Shown one piece after another: positions 12,401 through 25,555 of a DNA stretch of 64,000 bases; within the stretch, counting starts at the first letter, position 1; each line of letters begins with the position of its first letter. The stretch comes from Diphasiastrum complanatum (lineage: Eukaryota > Streptophyta > Lycopodiopsida > Lycopodiales > Lycopodiaceae), in the NCBI GenBank assembly GCA_029204225.1, contig CM055101.1, positions 60,023,521 through 60,087,520 of the forward strand. Reading direction: 5' to 3'. The notes below the pieces were generated by a model. It saw only the letters and a program-made list of their open reading frames with translations, was not told the DNA's origin and searched no databases. The translations under genes were made by a program, and so were the position numbers.

Positions 12401-13379
12401 CAACATGTTGAAATATAATAATAATGCCAAGTCACATATTTGTAACTAGGCAATGCAACCAATTATGATACAATGAACAATTGTTTGCATCATCCAATCT
12501 TCTGAATGAGCCATGTGAGGACACCATTAGCACTATACTATACTATTGTTGTACGGACAGGGATAGTATTAAGCTAGATCTAAGTGGTTATGATCAGATT
12601 TTGATGCATTTCTAGATTCTAGCATGCATAAAGTAGTGATTTCTATGTTGTTGATGATTCTAGATGTGTGATAACAAGTGGAAATTCCTTCTTTTTCTGA
12701 CCTCATTCAACATCCTCTAAAATGCAAACTACGCATTAGTATCCTCAGCTTTAAAATCATATATGGCAATTGTTTGTAATTCCTACACAAAAGCATTGTA
12801 CACATGCAACAACCATGATAGTTGTCTATCCTTTAATTCTCTTTACCTGATTAGACCATACTCATATTGATGAAGCTTTCGTCGCATCTTATTGACAAAA
12901 TCAATCCCATAAACATGCACCTACAATTGACATCTTAAAAGTATGAACCCTCTCAAAAGTTGCATCTTTAAATTGTTCAGGAAATTTTTTTTTATGGAAA
13001 AACTCATATGAACATTTATTTGTAAAAAACCAAACACTATCAAGTGTATCCCCTCTTGGACCACCACCCAATGATCTTGCCTCTATGATTTATCTATCAT
13101 CTTAGAGGGATCCTCTTGATGATGTAACTATATATTTACATTTGCTCATTGATGATGAAATGGATTTAGAGGATCTTTAGAAACAATGGGTTCAGGCGGT
13201 TTCAGAGCAACAACTCAAGAAGTTTCCATTGCCTCTTCTTCTTGAAGATCTTTGATCCATTGCCTCATATTATGATATTTCTTCTTTTCTGATTGCAGAT
13301 TTGGATAGATCTCGAATGTAGAAAGCTGATTCTTTACTGATATGGATTTTGTAAGCGGTGGGTCAGGAGAAACTTCTTT
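12401..13379. other. No supported gene
   Basis: AT-rich DNA with no ORF of interest and no clear repeat. Part may belong to the LTR on the left or to the gag-like pseudogene on the right. Confidence 0.4.
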
Positions 13380-14290
13380 CTATTTTTGAGATCTTGTAAC
13401 AACCATTACATGTGTAGCTGGTTCAATTGCCTTCCTTTGAGGTGCACATGAGCTTGAATTTATAGTCTGTCTTGGTTTGATCAAAATCAAATTGACTAAC
13501 ATAGTTGTAGTTATTATTGGTACTTTTGGTCTGGCCGGACATTTTTTTATAACAATGTCCATATCTACATTCAAGACAAAATGGTGTGAATTTGCTTTAT
13601 TTGAACATTCAGCTTTGCGATGATTTTCTCCGCACCCAAAGCAACCTACTGGTGCTCTTGTCTATTGTCTGGACTGTTGTTGTTGTGTAGTAACATAAAC
13701 TGCATGTTGCTCTGGTGGGCCATGATCTTGATACTGATTAGGTGGAACATTCCAATGACCCTGACTCATTGAAGCTTCTGGCTCCATGTCCTTGTTGTTC
13801 TTGAGGAGCAAGCAACACTAAAGGTTTTGGAAAACTAGGTCCATGCACTTTACCATCTCATCCTTTCCATTTTGGTCTCTCATGATATCCATACTTGTGA
13901 TAATGTTGTTAAATAATCCTTGGATTAAATGAACAAAATGTTGTCTCATGACCAGTAGAATTGCACAAATGATAGTACTTGTTGTTCACTCTTTGCTTCA
14001 TCATTGGAAACTCATTGATTGTATGGTTCCCAACACAGATTGCACACCATACATTCTCCTTGTTAGGATACCATTTTTGCATCAGTTTTCGATAACCTTA
14101 CTAACCTTAGCATGATAATCATCTAATTCTTTCAATTTAGCATCAAGTTGAGCTTGCATTTTTTCCATCTGTATGTTGTTTTTGGACAAGCTTCTCGATC
14201 TCATCCATCATCATTTTCGTAGTTGCATTGATCTTGGTAGTTGCAATGGTTGTAAAAGTTGTGGCAGTGTATAAGGAAACATTCCAATAT
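13380..14290 (-). pseudogene. Gypsy-type gag with zinc knuckles
   Basis: The minus strand near 14000-14090 reads WYPNKENVWCAICVGNH followed by YYHLCNSTGHETTFC. These are two cysteine-histidine knuckles with the spacing seen in one class of plant Ty3/Gypsy gag proteins. A third knuckle, CFGCGENHRKAEC, lies near 13620-13660. The protein continues to VVTRSQK at 13380. The line is broken by stops and frameshifts between the knuckles. Gag proteins with several knuckles package retrotransposon RNA. I assign it to Gypsy by resemblance only; no polymerase follows on this strand. Confidence 0.6.
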
Positions 14291-15056
14291 GTAGTTCATC
14301 ATCCGACTCCTCATCTTCTTCTCGTACTGCATCATAAAGCAATGTGAAGTAGGCAAAAGCTAGTCAAATACTAGCATGCCAAGTTCCATCATGAGGTTGG
14401 GGCTCAACCTCCTTATGACTTGTACAAATAAAATGCATGACTAGGCATAGGCAAATAGACATCCATCTCGAGTCCTATGAGGTGTTGACACATGTCCTAG
14501 ATTGTAGGAGTGCAAAATTGCAAGTGGTGGATCATGAGTCAAAATCTTCATCCTATTGGCTATTGAGGTCCAATCACACTGAGAGGTGCAAGTCATGGAT
14601 CCAATCATGCTTAGAGGTCACCACTTACTTTATGGAGTAGGAACTAAAGCTACCACTATATGGATGTGAACTCTCATTGTACTCCTTGGTCACTTTTGAG
14701 AGATAGAATGTTTTTAAGTCAAATCCAAATTTTCATAAACTTAACAAGAATTACATCCACAAGGGGAGCCTAGCTCATCCACATGAGATTTGTCAACTAG
14801 AAACAAAAATCAATCTCATCCACATGAGTTTTTATTGATGAATAGCATCAAATATATTTGCTCTCTTCTTCTAGACTTTAACTAACCAAGACCTGAAAAG
14901 TGCTTTTCATTCCCAAGATCCACACACGACATAATGTTAGATGAGATTTAATCAAAACAAATGCATAAAATCATGTTAGAATTTTGAGGTGTGAGAGATG
15001 ACTCTCTCTTCTCTCTCTAGAGTCATATAGGCCTGAAATGAAAATAGGAAATGTTG
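14291..15056. other. No supported gene
   Basis: One ORF (14437-14640 plus) without family resemblance. CT-rich stretch at 15000-15020. Nothing else seen. Confidence 0.4.
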
Positions 15057-16738
15057 CACCGGCGCCTCAAAGAGCGCTAGGAGTTGAGCGATTTTCCCAA
15101 CACGCGCTTAAGTCTAACATTCATCCATCATGCACTTACGTAAAAGCCAACTTAGAAAACATAACAAGCTTAACCATTCAGACTTAAAAAAATTGGAATC
15201 CCAACCAACCCGAAAGCCAACTTAGAATTCGTCCCCAAAAGGTAACCAAAGGCAAAGACAAGCCACACATGAAACCCAAGGCATAGTGGTCGCCACCATC
15301 TATGCTTTCACCATTAAGCAACACATTGCCTCATTCATACCCCACCAACTCTGGTCGATAGCCCTTATAGCTAAACGATCGGCAACTATCCCGCACCGAC
15401 AGCTAATCACCCATGCTTTACACCCGAATTCAAGCAGCATCTCCGTATGAATGGTTAACCCGTATAGTTCGAATATGTGACCCCGCATCCCACAAGACAC
15501 AGACCGTGCTTTCACCAACCTAATGGTAGCACCTTCCCTCATCTGTCTTACGTGCAGACGGTGGCCCAAACCACGGGAACTGATCGTGCTTACACCTCAA
15601 GGGCAACACCTTGCCTCATCAAGTCCCCCGTTCTGCCGACCACCCCGACCGTGGACGCACCCGTGCTTACACGGTGGGTTGCACCTTGCACAACGGCTGT
15701 CTTGACAAATTTCAAAAAGTGGCCATCCTTGTGAGACTTGCGTAGTTGACCGGCTAGTTAGCTCTGATACCACATGTTGTGTCGGTGCCTCAAAGGGCGC
15801 TGGGACTTGAGCGGTTTTCCCAACACCCGCTTAAGTCTAACATTCATCCATCATGCACTTACGTAAAAGCCAACTTAGAAAATATAACAAGCTTAACCAT
15901 TCAAACTTAAAAAAACTGGAATCCCAACCAACCCGAAAGCCAACTTAGAATTCGTCCCCAAAAGGTAACCAAAGGCAAAGACAAGCCACACATGAAACCC
16001 AAGGCATAGTGGTCGCCACCATCTGTGCTTTCACCATTAAGCAACACATTGCCTCATTCATGTCCCACCAACTCTGGTCGATAGCCCTTATAGCTAAACG
16101 ATCGGCAACTATCCCGCACCGACAGCTAATCACCCATGCTTTACACCCGAATTCAAGCAGCATCTCCGTATGAATGGTTAACCCGTATAGTTCGAATATG
16201 TGACCCCGCATCCCACAAGACACAGACCGTGCTTTCACCAACCTAATGGTAGCACCTTCCCTCATCTGTCTTACGTGCAGACGGTGGCCCAAACCACGGG
16301 AACTGATCGTGCTTACACCTCAAGGGCAACACCTTGCTCATCAAGTCCCCCGTTCTGTCGACCACCCTGACCGTGGACGCACCCGTGCTTACACGGTGGG
16401 CAGCACCTTGCACAACGGCTGTCTTGACAAATTTCAAAAAGTGGCCATCCTTGTGAGACTTGCATAGTTGACCGGCTAGTTAGCTCTGATACCACATGTT
16501 GTGTCGGTGCCTCAAAGGGCGCTGGGACTTGAGCGGTTTTCCCAACACCCGCTTAAGTCTAACATTCATCCATCATGCACTTACGTAAAAGCCAACTTAG
16601 AAAACGTAACAAGCTTAACCATTCAGACTTAAGAAAACTGGAATCCCAATCAACCCGAAAGCCAACTTAGAATCCATCTCCAAAAGGTAACCACAGGCAA
16701 AGACAAGCCACACATGAAACCCAAGGCATAGTGGTTGC
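15057..16738 (-). mobile_element. Tandem array of a ~722-bp TRIM-like unit (2.3 copies)
   Basis: Unit 1 begins near 15057, unit 2 near 15780 and unit 3 near 16501; unit 3 stops matching at about 16738. Landmark words recur at spacings of 722-723 bases (TCATCCATCATGC at about 15121, 15844 and 16566). Units 1 and 2 differ at only a few percent of positions. Each junction carries GCTCTGATACCACATGTTGTG, whose reverse complement contains TGGTATCAGAGC, the usual Copia primer-binding site complementary to initiator Met tRNA. No retroviral protein is encoded. A small LTR element lacking genes (TRIM), amplified as LTR-internal-LTR-internal-LTR, fits. Exact LTR ends are not resolved. Confidence 0.6.
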
Positions 16739-17689
16739 CAAACTGACCAAATGACATAGCAGTGATCCGCACGTCGGTGACATGGACCCTTAGACACAAG
16801 CGATGCAAAAAGGTTATAGTAAGGGTCCTTCCACTTGGACCAGTCCCAGAGACAAAACCGAAATCGTAATCATCCCCAAGGATCAACTTTATTAAATTTG
16901 GAAGAGGTTACATTCATACATAGACAGACTGGTCTCGGGGTCACCAACAAGTGCTAGGCATTGTGCCTGACTCACGTTGGTAGAGGGAGTTGAGACCTGG
17001 TGACTGGATTCCTCTGGCGCTGGTTGAGCTGCCCAAGTTTCTGTCTACTGGATTGCCCCTATAGTTCTGGTGTGATTCAGCGTGCCCCATCTGTCTTGGA
17101 ATATAGTGCTTTCTGATAAAGCACGCTTTTCTGGACTTAGTTTTAATTTTGCTGATTAAGCCTGGCAAGCCTAGCAGAATTAGTCTGGCTCCCGGACGTG
17201 GGTCCCGAGAGGCATCCCGGCGGCAAAATCAATTTGGCTCCTGTCTAGGCTATGACTCGAGCTCCAGAGCTAGCTCATGACTTGTGACTACTTGGTTGGC
17301 TCACCACAGGTCGTAGGCTCAGTCCTTGACTTCCTAACTCGTAGGGAGTGTCACCCCTTAGAGTCTTACATGGCACCTTGGTGCACCTGAGTTAGCTTTA
17401 CAACATGAATCATGACCTACCAATTTTGGTCCATATGGCCAAATTTCATCATATAAAGGCCATTTTGTGGGACTTAAAGTCTACCACTTCTAGGACCTCT
17501 CTTAAATTAGTAGATAATACTATTTTAATCACCTATCCACGTGTGAGAAGTTTGATGGACAATATTTATTTGTTTGCCCTCTAAAATGCCCAAAATAGCC
17601 AAGTAGTATGTTGACAATTTTTCACAGCCTAGGAATCAAAAAAGATTGTGAATATTCGGGGGGGGAAATTTGGTTTTAACTTTTAGGTG
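16739..17689. other. Non-coding, moderately GC-rich, LTR-like
   Basis: Sequence after the tandem array has higher GC than its surroundings (for example 17190-17230) and minus-strand ORFs without domains. The minus strand at 17629 begins TGTGAAAAATTGTCAACA, close to the possible LTR start at 11958, so a related LTR may end here. Confidence 0.35.
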
Positions 17690-17896
<207 letters not shown>

Positions 17897-20154
17897 CCTA
17901 AAAAACCCTAAAAAAAATGAGCACCTCTCTCTCACGCGATCCTAAAGAGCACCTTCCTTCTCTCTCCATTTTATACATTCTCTCTTTCTAGAAACTTATC
18001 TTTCTAGGAATTTCTAAAGGCACATGCTCTCTCTTTCTCTAGAAAGTTCTAATTGCACATGTCATAATCAACCCATTTTCACTACACTTCAAATGCTTCT
18101 CAAATGCCCTTCAATGATGTTCCAGGGCAAACGTGGACGAATGAGAATCTCCAAATCCCATTTTGTCTAATTGGGGTGACATTCTCTCTCTTTGAGTAAC
18201 CCACATTTGGAGCATTTTTCTAAGTTAACATATGCAAAAAATTGGAAGGTAAAAATTGGGTGAACTTTGTGTATTTGACATTTTATATGTAAATTGATGG
18301 TATATGGGAGAGGTTCAAGCAACCTAGAACCTCCATAGTTCTCCTTAGTCTAGACTCTCAAAAAATCAAACTAAGACTCTCAACAATCATAGAGCTAATG
18401 CCATCCTCATTTAGTGTCATAGTCCAAGTGAAGGCCTCAAAGCATAGGTATTTATGCGCACACTCTCACTAAGAGGCTCAACTATTCATTGATGGTGCCA
18501 TTTTGCTCCATTTGTACTATGTCCAAAGAGGTACAAAGAGGTTACATGTTCCTCCATTGACCTTATATTTCCACCCTAAATATCTTATGCGCTCAAAATT
18601 GCTTGGTGTTGCAAAAAATCAATAGCATCTTACGTACCCGGATAATCAAAATTGGCATTTCACCTCTTTTAAACCTGCCATAAAGCACTTTTTACACTTT
18701 TGTGAAGAAAAGGGAGACGCCTCTTTAAGTGGAATCCATGCGCCTCTCTTTTTTTGCAAATTTTGTTACAAGCACCTTAAAAATGCCGAAAAGTGCACGT
18801 AAAAAAAAATCACGACAAACAAAAGATTAAAATAACCTCGAGTAAGGTTTGCCTCCTCAACTGTTCCAATGTCATGGGAAGGGTCTTCCGCCTCAGGCTA
18901 CTGCCCTCAAATGAAGGCCCATTCCAAGCGAAATGGCCTCACTAGGCAAAGTTCCTCCCCTCTCCCTCTCCCAAAAAAACATGCAATGATTTGCTTAAAA
19001 AATTTGAATCTTGTAGGTTTCATACTAAAATTGTATGGGTTTCCTTTTATAAGGTTGGATTGAAAGGTGTTTTTTTTATAGTAAAAATAGAAGAGGGTAG
19101 AAGAATAAGAATAACACAAATTGGAAATCACCACCTTTTTATATCTTTCCTTCAACATACTAAAAATTATTGCCATGATGATGAGCTGCTCACCACCTTT
19201 TTATATCTTTCCTTCACCACGTAAGGATTATCGGATGAAGGCCACCTACCATCGGGTTGGCTGCATGCATGTGATCCATCATGGTCTCACTTCTTTGGGT
19301 GGTCTTCAAAATCTCAATAGCGGCAAGGACATGACAGTAGATAAGCTGATTAGTTGAAGCTGGGGATCTTCAGAACATCATAATCATCACTCCAGGATCC
19401 AGAGTCGTTGGATATGACTATTCAATATATTACTGCGATTAACCTTCTTGGGATGAAAATACAGAGCACTGCACTTAAGTTGTTAGAAAACGTTTGACGG
19501 TCCTCAACTTTGGCATGCTCTCTACTTATCTGAGAATGTGAAGCTAACCACTTTAGCAGCTGCTGCTGTAAATTGAATTTCATCTTATACCAAATTTTGG
19601 CCTTGCATACATCACTCTCTAAACACAGGTAAGATCCAAGCACTAGTAACTTGTAAGTACAAAACCTCAAGGTAGAGTGGCTTCACAGTGGAGAGTCAAG
19701 ACTCGAGAGTCAATATGTTCCAAACTGGGTTCACTTTCTGCGTATCTCCAGTACTGCATCCAACTTCCAAAAGCTTCAGTCTACCTTTGGATTCTATCAT
19801 CACTAATGCCAAAAAGTAGGCATACGTGTTAGGTTTCCATTCCACGGTCCACCTCCATTCTTCTCAGGCTTTTAATATCCACCATGCACACTGCAGCATG
19901 TCGATATCAAGATACAAACCCATATTCGATCGCCACTCAGGATGCATAGATATTAGAAAAAGTGCAACCAGTCATAGCTCCTTTGGGACAGATGGTAACC
20001 CAAGTATCCCTGATCAACCACGATAGTGCGCGCCGCCGGATCCTGAGATTTGAGAATTTGATGCCAGAGAATTGTGTGCGTCGGTTATCAAAAATCGTAT
20101 CCAGCTTAGATCACGGCCACCGCCCAGACAGAGCAGATAGAATAAAGATTATGG

Positions 20155-20158
<4 letters not shown>
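17897..20158. other. No supported gene
   Basis: CT-rich from 17920 to 18060. Short ORFs at 18869-19357 and 19826-20249 have no recognisable domain. The 19750-20120 part is less AT-rich and could be an old exon or LTR, but no protein family is evident on either strand. Confidence 0.4.
19129..19216 (+). repeat. 26-bp direct repeat pair
   Basis: CACCACCTTTTTATATCTTT plus CCTTCA occurs at 19129-19154 and again at 19191-19216, 62 bases apart. Confidence 0.9.

Positions 20159-20214
<56 letters not shown>
20159..20214. repeat. (GA)n microsatellite
   Basis: About 28 uninterrupted GA units. Confidence 0.97.
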
Positions 20215-20216
<2 letters not shown>

Positions 20217-20534
20217 TGTGGGTGGGACATGGCTGGGCAAGCGCAATAGAGAGTTCATGAGACTCAAGCATTTTGGAAATCTTTGGAAGTCAATAACATG
20301 ACGCAAAGACGCCGTCATGCTCTTCTTGAAACATTCGTTCTCTCTCGTTCTCGTCATGAATGTGACTCATACGTCGTGAGGTTGGCACTGGTACCCTAGG
20401 CCACTCAAGGGCGATAAGGGTGAATGGGTAGAGATACTGTAACTTCTCATGGACTACAGCTAACTTGCTAAGGAAACAAGCTTGGAAGAAATAGGTAAGA
20501 AAGAAGACCTTGTTGTGAGCTCTAATCTAATTTT

Positions 20535-20657
20535 GTGAGGCGATTTGAGAGGTGTAGAATTATAAGTGGGAGCTCTCTGGCAAGTGAAACTTGATTAATT
20601 TTGAGAGATGTAGAATAAGTGGGAGCTCTCGGGCAAGTGAAATGTGATTAATTTTAA
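20535..20657 (+). repeat. ~60-bp tandem duplication
   Basis: The block TTGAGAG(G/A)(T/G)GTAGAAT...AAGTGGGAGCTCTC(T/G)GGCAAGTGAAA..TGATTAATTTT occurs twice in succession with a few substitutions and a short indel. Confidence 0.85.
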
Positions 20658-22079
20658 CATTATGGTACTTTCTCCTTGAGGCAGAGGAGGAGCTTTGCCC
20701 ATGCTTTTAGACTTGATACATGCTTCAAGTGTGTCAATCAAAGTGGATGACATTGTTAAGTAGAGAGTTTGGCTAGGGCAACATATCATCAAAACTTGTC
20801 AACATGATCCCATGAGGGGCTCGATGAGAATGCAAATATCATGTGAAATAAAGAGTAGAAGCTCATTTGGTTTCAATTTTCACTATGACTACAAATTATA
20901 TGGCCTATAGTCTTTCAAAATATGAAGCTAGAGGTGTGAGATAAATTATATTTACAACAAAAATTGCCTTGTGGCAACCATGAATTCATAGTGTATTTTA
21001 TCTTTTGATGTTAACTATTCCTACCATTGTAAAGCAAAATACACCAAATATTGGATTGTTGCACTATGGAATGTGCTAGGATTAGCATCACAAGACATGT
21101 TAATTTTATCCTATCGTTGCTAGGTGTCATAGTAGTATTTCAAGTATACGTAGTAAGAGAGAAAATATTGATTGGCATAATTAATGGTCATTGGACTTGG
21201 GGTGAAAAGCTAGTGGCGTGAATGTGTCGAATTATGATTGAATGCCTTTATGTTAGAATCCATGCTAAACAGAGCCATTTTACCTCATCGATTCTTATCA
21301 GACTATTCATAGGGGTGCCTTGTGCATTTCGAAGGGTACATGTCAAGAAGCCATTCATGGGTGCTTTTCAATTCAATTCCAAGCAATCCTGGAGATGAAC
21401 ATTTGCAAGCAAGTCAATATGGAGTGGGATATTCTAAGTGGTAGAGTAGTCTTGCTTTTAATATTCAATTAGATTCAACCTCGTGTTGTCCCAGACAATT
21501 GTCTTATTAAAGCATTTGTGAACAATGGTTTGGCACATCTCCAAGCATACTTGCTCTAAAAAAATTTTAGTCAAAGCTATGGAGAGAAATGTGGAAGTGT
21601 TCTTTCCAAAGTGGTGACATGTGCCAAGTGACCCTAATACATACAAAATATACATATTACATCAAGTGGAGGCCTTTGTCGAAAATTAGTCAATTGAACG
21701 GAAGCTGGGAGCGAGCTAGATGAGTGGATCGGAAACGCAATAGTTAGTAGCAAAATAGTTCAAACAATGGATTCAAAAAAATGTGTAATGACCAATAACA
21801 ACAGTTGGACAAATTGCACTCTGATTATATATTCAACAATGAGTACAATTGCATGAAGTTATAACTTTAGCTTGCTGTGTGTGATAACATTGATACAAAT
21901 GATCTGATTAATAGATTACAATTTTTCAGAAGTGCATGTTTTGATGATGATTCTAGGATTAGATATACTAAAAATATCTACAACTAACTCGCATTGAATG
22001 TTATCTTCTATGTTAATTACAACCGACTTTATGCCATTAATGCATGTACAAAGTAGGTGGACTGCCAATGTGAAGTCAT
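20658..22079. other. No supported gene
   Basis: AT-rich; one minus ORF (21458-21655) without resemblance. Nothing else seen. Confidence 0.4.
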
Positions 22080-22444
22080 TGGGTCGGATTTCTAATTGAC
22101 AGTATTAAAAATTACATAGGGTCGGATTTTATACAAAGGATCAAAAAATTTACACTGGGTCGAAAAATATGCTGAGGGTCGAATTTTTTAGGTCTAAAAA
22201 GTTAGACCCGATCTGACCCGATCTAGGTCGAAGACGCCCGAATAATTTCAGCCTCGATTCAATCCGATCCATGGTCAAAAAATTTCTTCATGACGAGTTA
22301 CATTGGGTCAGAAAAATCCGATACTGGATTTTTTTGATCTTTTGGGAAAAATTCGAGCCTTCCGTTTTCTGAATTTTGTAAAATTTTTAGGATGCTCAGT
22401 GATAAATGGATTTGAGGCTGAGCATCAAATTCCAACACTCCCCC
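22080..22444 (-). mobile_element. 3' LTR remnant of Copia element C
   Basis: On the minus strand the polypurine tract AAGGGGGAGTG (about 22441-22452) is followed by TTGGAATTTGATGCTCAGCC, a normal Copia junction from RNase H to LTR. The LTR carries repeated GGGTCGRATTT words (plus-strand starts 22081, 22119, 22157, 22176). No 5' LTR partner was found, so its far end is uncertain. Confidence 0.55.
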
Positions 22445-22651
22445 TTAATGTGGATCAAGGAAAGTTTTGATCTTCAAATTTAACATGTCGTTGAATCTAA
22501 CATGATGTTTTTTTTATAGGACCTTTGTGAAGTAATCTGCTGCCATTGATTCTATCTTGCAGTAGACTAATGATACCTCCTTGCTTTGCACTTTCTCTCT
22601 TAAATAATGATACCTGATTTTGATATGTTTGCTTCATGAATGAAATCTCAG

Positions 22652-22792
<141 letters not shown>

Positions 22793-23180
22793 AATGGTGC
22801 TTTGATTGTCACAGTAAATGGTTGTTGGATGTCACTGTGCAAGGTTGATCTCTGCTAGCAGGTGTCTCAACCAAATTGCCTCTTTAGTAGCATTCGTTGC
22901 AGCAATGTATTCTGATTTGGTTGATGACAATGCTACTGAGGTCTGCTTCGGCTGTTCCAAGAGATTGGGCCTTGATTGTATAAATATACAAATCCAGAAG
23001 TTGATCTTCTGGTGTCAACGTCCCTTACCCAATCTGCATCGACTGTGTATCCTTCCAGAATATTGGCAGATTGGCTGCCTCCATAGCATATGCTGAGATG
23101 TTTGGTTGCTTGGATGTACTTCATGACTTTCAAGAGTGCTTTCCAATGCATTGGACCCGGATTTGATAGGAACTGGCTGA

Positions 23181-23290
23181 GGAAGAGATGAAGCAATATC
23201 CCTTCCAATGCAAGTTCTGGTCGAGTGCAGATCATTGCATACATCAGTGAGCCAATGATGGAGTGGAAGGGATATTGCTTCATCTCTTCC
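23181..23290. repeat. Perfect 27-bp inverted duplication in Copia coding region
   Basis: Bases 23181-23207 are exactly the reverse complement of 23264-23290, with a 56-base loop. In element C, arm 23264-23290 is normal coding sequence (EEMKQYPFH). The other arm replaces the usual AFAV-type residues after CTRPELA with LEGILLHLF and keeps the frame open, about four residues longer than typical Copia proteins. Confidence 0.92.
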
Positions 23291-24310
23291 GTTTTTGGTT
23301 TGAGGAGATTGCTCATTTTGATAGCTTCAGTTCTGGGTCGAGTGGAAATAACTTGGTTTGCAGTTAGCCATTCCATATCTTTTCAGCACGTTGGTGAGAT
23401 ATCTTTGTTGGCTGATGAATAACAGTCAACTGGGTCGAATTCAAATTTTTTTGATTCTGAGACAATAGTGGGTTGAACCCATATCAATCATTTTGTACTC
23501 CTTGGCCAGCATGCATTTGGTGTCCTTCATCAAATTCAGATCATTATTGAATAATAGAGTATCATCAACATAGAGAGTGATGATGATGAAGAAATACGAT
23601 ACAGATTTGAAGTAGACATTCGAATCTACTGAGTTTGGAATAAAACCATTCTCAATAAAGAATGCATTTATTTTTTGGAACCAAGCATTGGGTGACTATT
23701 TCAGCCTGTAGAGTGCCTTCTGTATTTTACATACAAGGTGTTGCTTACCCATCAGCTCATATCCTTTAGGCTGTGACATGAAAATTTCCTCTTCAATGGT
23801 CCCGTTGAGGAAAGCGATCTGGACATCCATTTGATGGACTTCGAGATCTACTGCAGCTGCAAAGGAAAGTAGTAGTTTGATCAAAGCATGCTTGACAACT
23901 GGGCTGAAGGTTTTAGAATAGTCTAGATCTGGAATCTGGGAATAACCTTTGGTAACCAGCCTAGCCTTGTATTGATTTAGTCTTCCTTCAGCATCATACT
24001 TCGCCTTGAATATCCATTTGCATGGGATGGATTTTCGACCTTTTGGCATCTCAGTGACTGTCGACGTTTGATTCTCCATCATAGAATTGAATTATGTGTC
24101 CATTGCTGCTTTCCATTGATCAGCATCATTTGTAGACATTGCTTCTAGAACTGAATTTGGCTCCTACACAAAGTAGCAGGCTGTATCATCCATAAATCTG
24201 GATGAGGGTTGTCTAGGTCGATCCGATCTTCTAGGCTAAATTTCGACTTTGCTGATCAGAGTCATTTTTGGAATTTGTAGCGATTTCTTGATTTTGGGTA
24301 CAAAATTTTA

Positions 24311-24391
24311 TTGTTCAACCCTGGGGTCGAGATTTGGCTGTTCAACCCTAGGGTCGGAATTCTGTTGTTTGACCCTTGGGTCGAAAATTTG
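24311..24391. repeat. ~27-bp tandem repeat encoding DPRVEQ
   Basis: Three diverged copies of TTGTT(C/T)(A/G)ACCC..GGGTCG. On the coding strand of element C they encode repeated DPRVEQ-like peptides in the linker between integrase and reverse transcriptase. Confidence 0.85.
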
Positions 24392-25555
24392 TGCAGCCTT
24401 TCTCTTGGAGTCAAAAAACTTGTCCTCACAAAAAATGACATCTCTGCTCGTAAATGCCTTTTCTGTGTCCAGATTGTAGAGCTTGTATGGCTTGTGATAT
24501 GGAGAGTAGCCAATAAAAATCGATTTTTGCTTGTGATGTCCAGCTTCTTCAAGAGGTCTCCAGAGATCTGAGCATAGGCAATGCAACCAAACACTCTAAT
24601 GTTTTTGAGTGATGGTTTCAATCCTGTCCACACCTCATAAGGTGTTTTTCCATCTAGGACTTTGGTGATGGATCGATTTTGTAAATAGGCAGTTGTATTG
24701 ACAGCTTTTGCCCATAATTTCTTTGGAAGAGAGGCATGGGCTAGCATGCTCTTAGCAGTTTCAACAAGTGTTCAATTTCTTCTTTCAGCCATACCATTGG
24801 ACTATGGTGAATAGCTTGTTGTAAATTGTTGGGGTATTCTATTTTGTCTTGCAGAATTCTTTAAATTCTGTGGAGATAAATTCTACCCCTCCATCTGAGT
24901 ATAGTGCTTTGATTCTTCTCTAGGTTTGATTCTCCACAGACGCCTTGAAATGCTTCTGATTTGTTCTTTAAAAAGTAAGTAGCAATCCATCGTGAGAAGT
25001 CATCGATGAAGCTACGAAAATATAGTGCCGCCCCTGTGGTAGCAGTCTACATTGGGCCCCCCTATGGTAGCAGTCTACATTGGGCCACAGATGTCACTGT
25101 GTACAAGGTCCAACAAATTTCTAGAAGTGTGAACTGAATCGAAAATGAATGGACTTCTAGCATGCTTGTTGATAATACAACTTTCACATGGAGAACCCGA
25201 TTTTCTGATTTGAGACAGATCTTGTACCAAACTTTGTTTTGACATTTGTTGAATACTGTTGAAGTTGAGATGGCCTAATATGAGATTCCATAGCATATCA
25301 GTTGATTTAGATGTAGTGGTGTGAAGAGCTTGACTATTCAAAGAGTAGCAATAACTGAGCTTGCATAAATTGCCACTTCTTCTCCCGAAAGCAGATTTGG
25401 AACATGGAGAACATTGGAACAACTTGACTTCACCTTTCTGAAATTTGATCCCGACTGTTCCTTCACCCTGGATCGAATGTGATGAGTTGTCTCCAAGTTG
25501 CACAACTCGAGAATGGGTAAAAGATTTGTGATCCTTGAACCAATCATGATGGTGA

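Noticed and set aside
15760-15775. GCTCTGATACCAC as part of a tRNA gene
   Set aside because: It is the complement of a tRNA 3' end used as a primer-binding site; no cloverleaf surrounds it. The same holds for 28681, 48228 and 16480.
17400-17629. LTR starting TGTGAAAAATTGTCAACA on the minus strand
   Set aside because: Only the first ~15 bases resemble the LTR start at 11958; no polypurine tract, end or partner seen. Kept as a remark only.
19826-20249. Possible host exon in the less AT-rich segment
   Set aside because: No frame gives a recognisable protein and the ORF runs into a GA microsatellite.
25041-25090. 24-base direct duplication GTAGCAGTCTACATTGGGCC
   Set aside because: Real, but a trivial slippage-type duplication in a dead Copia integrase; no further meaning seen.
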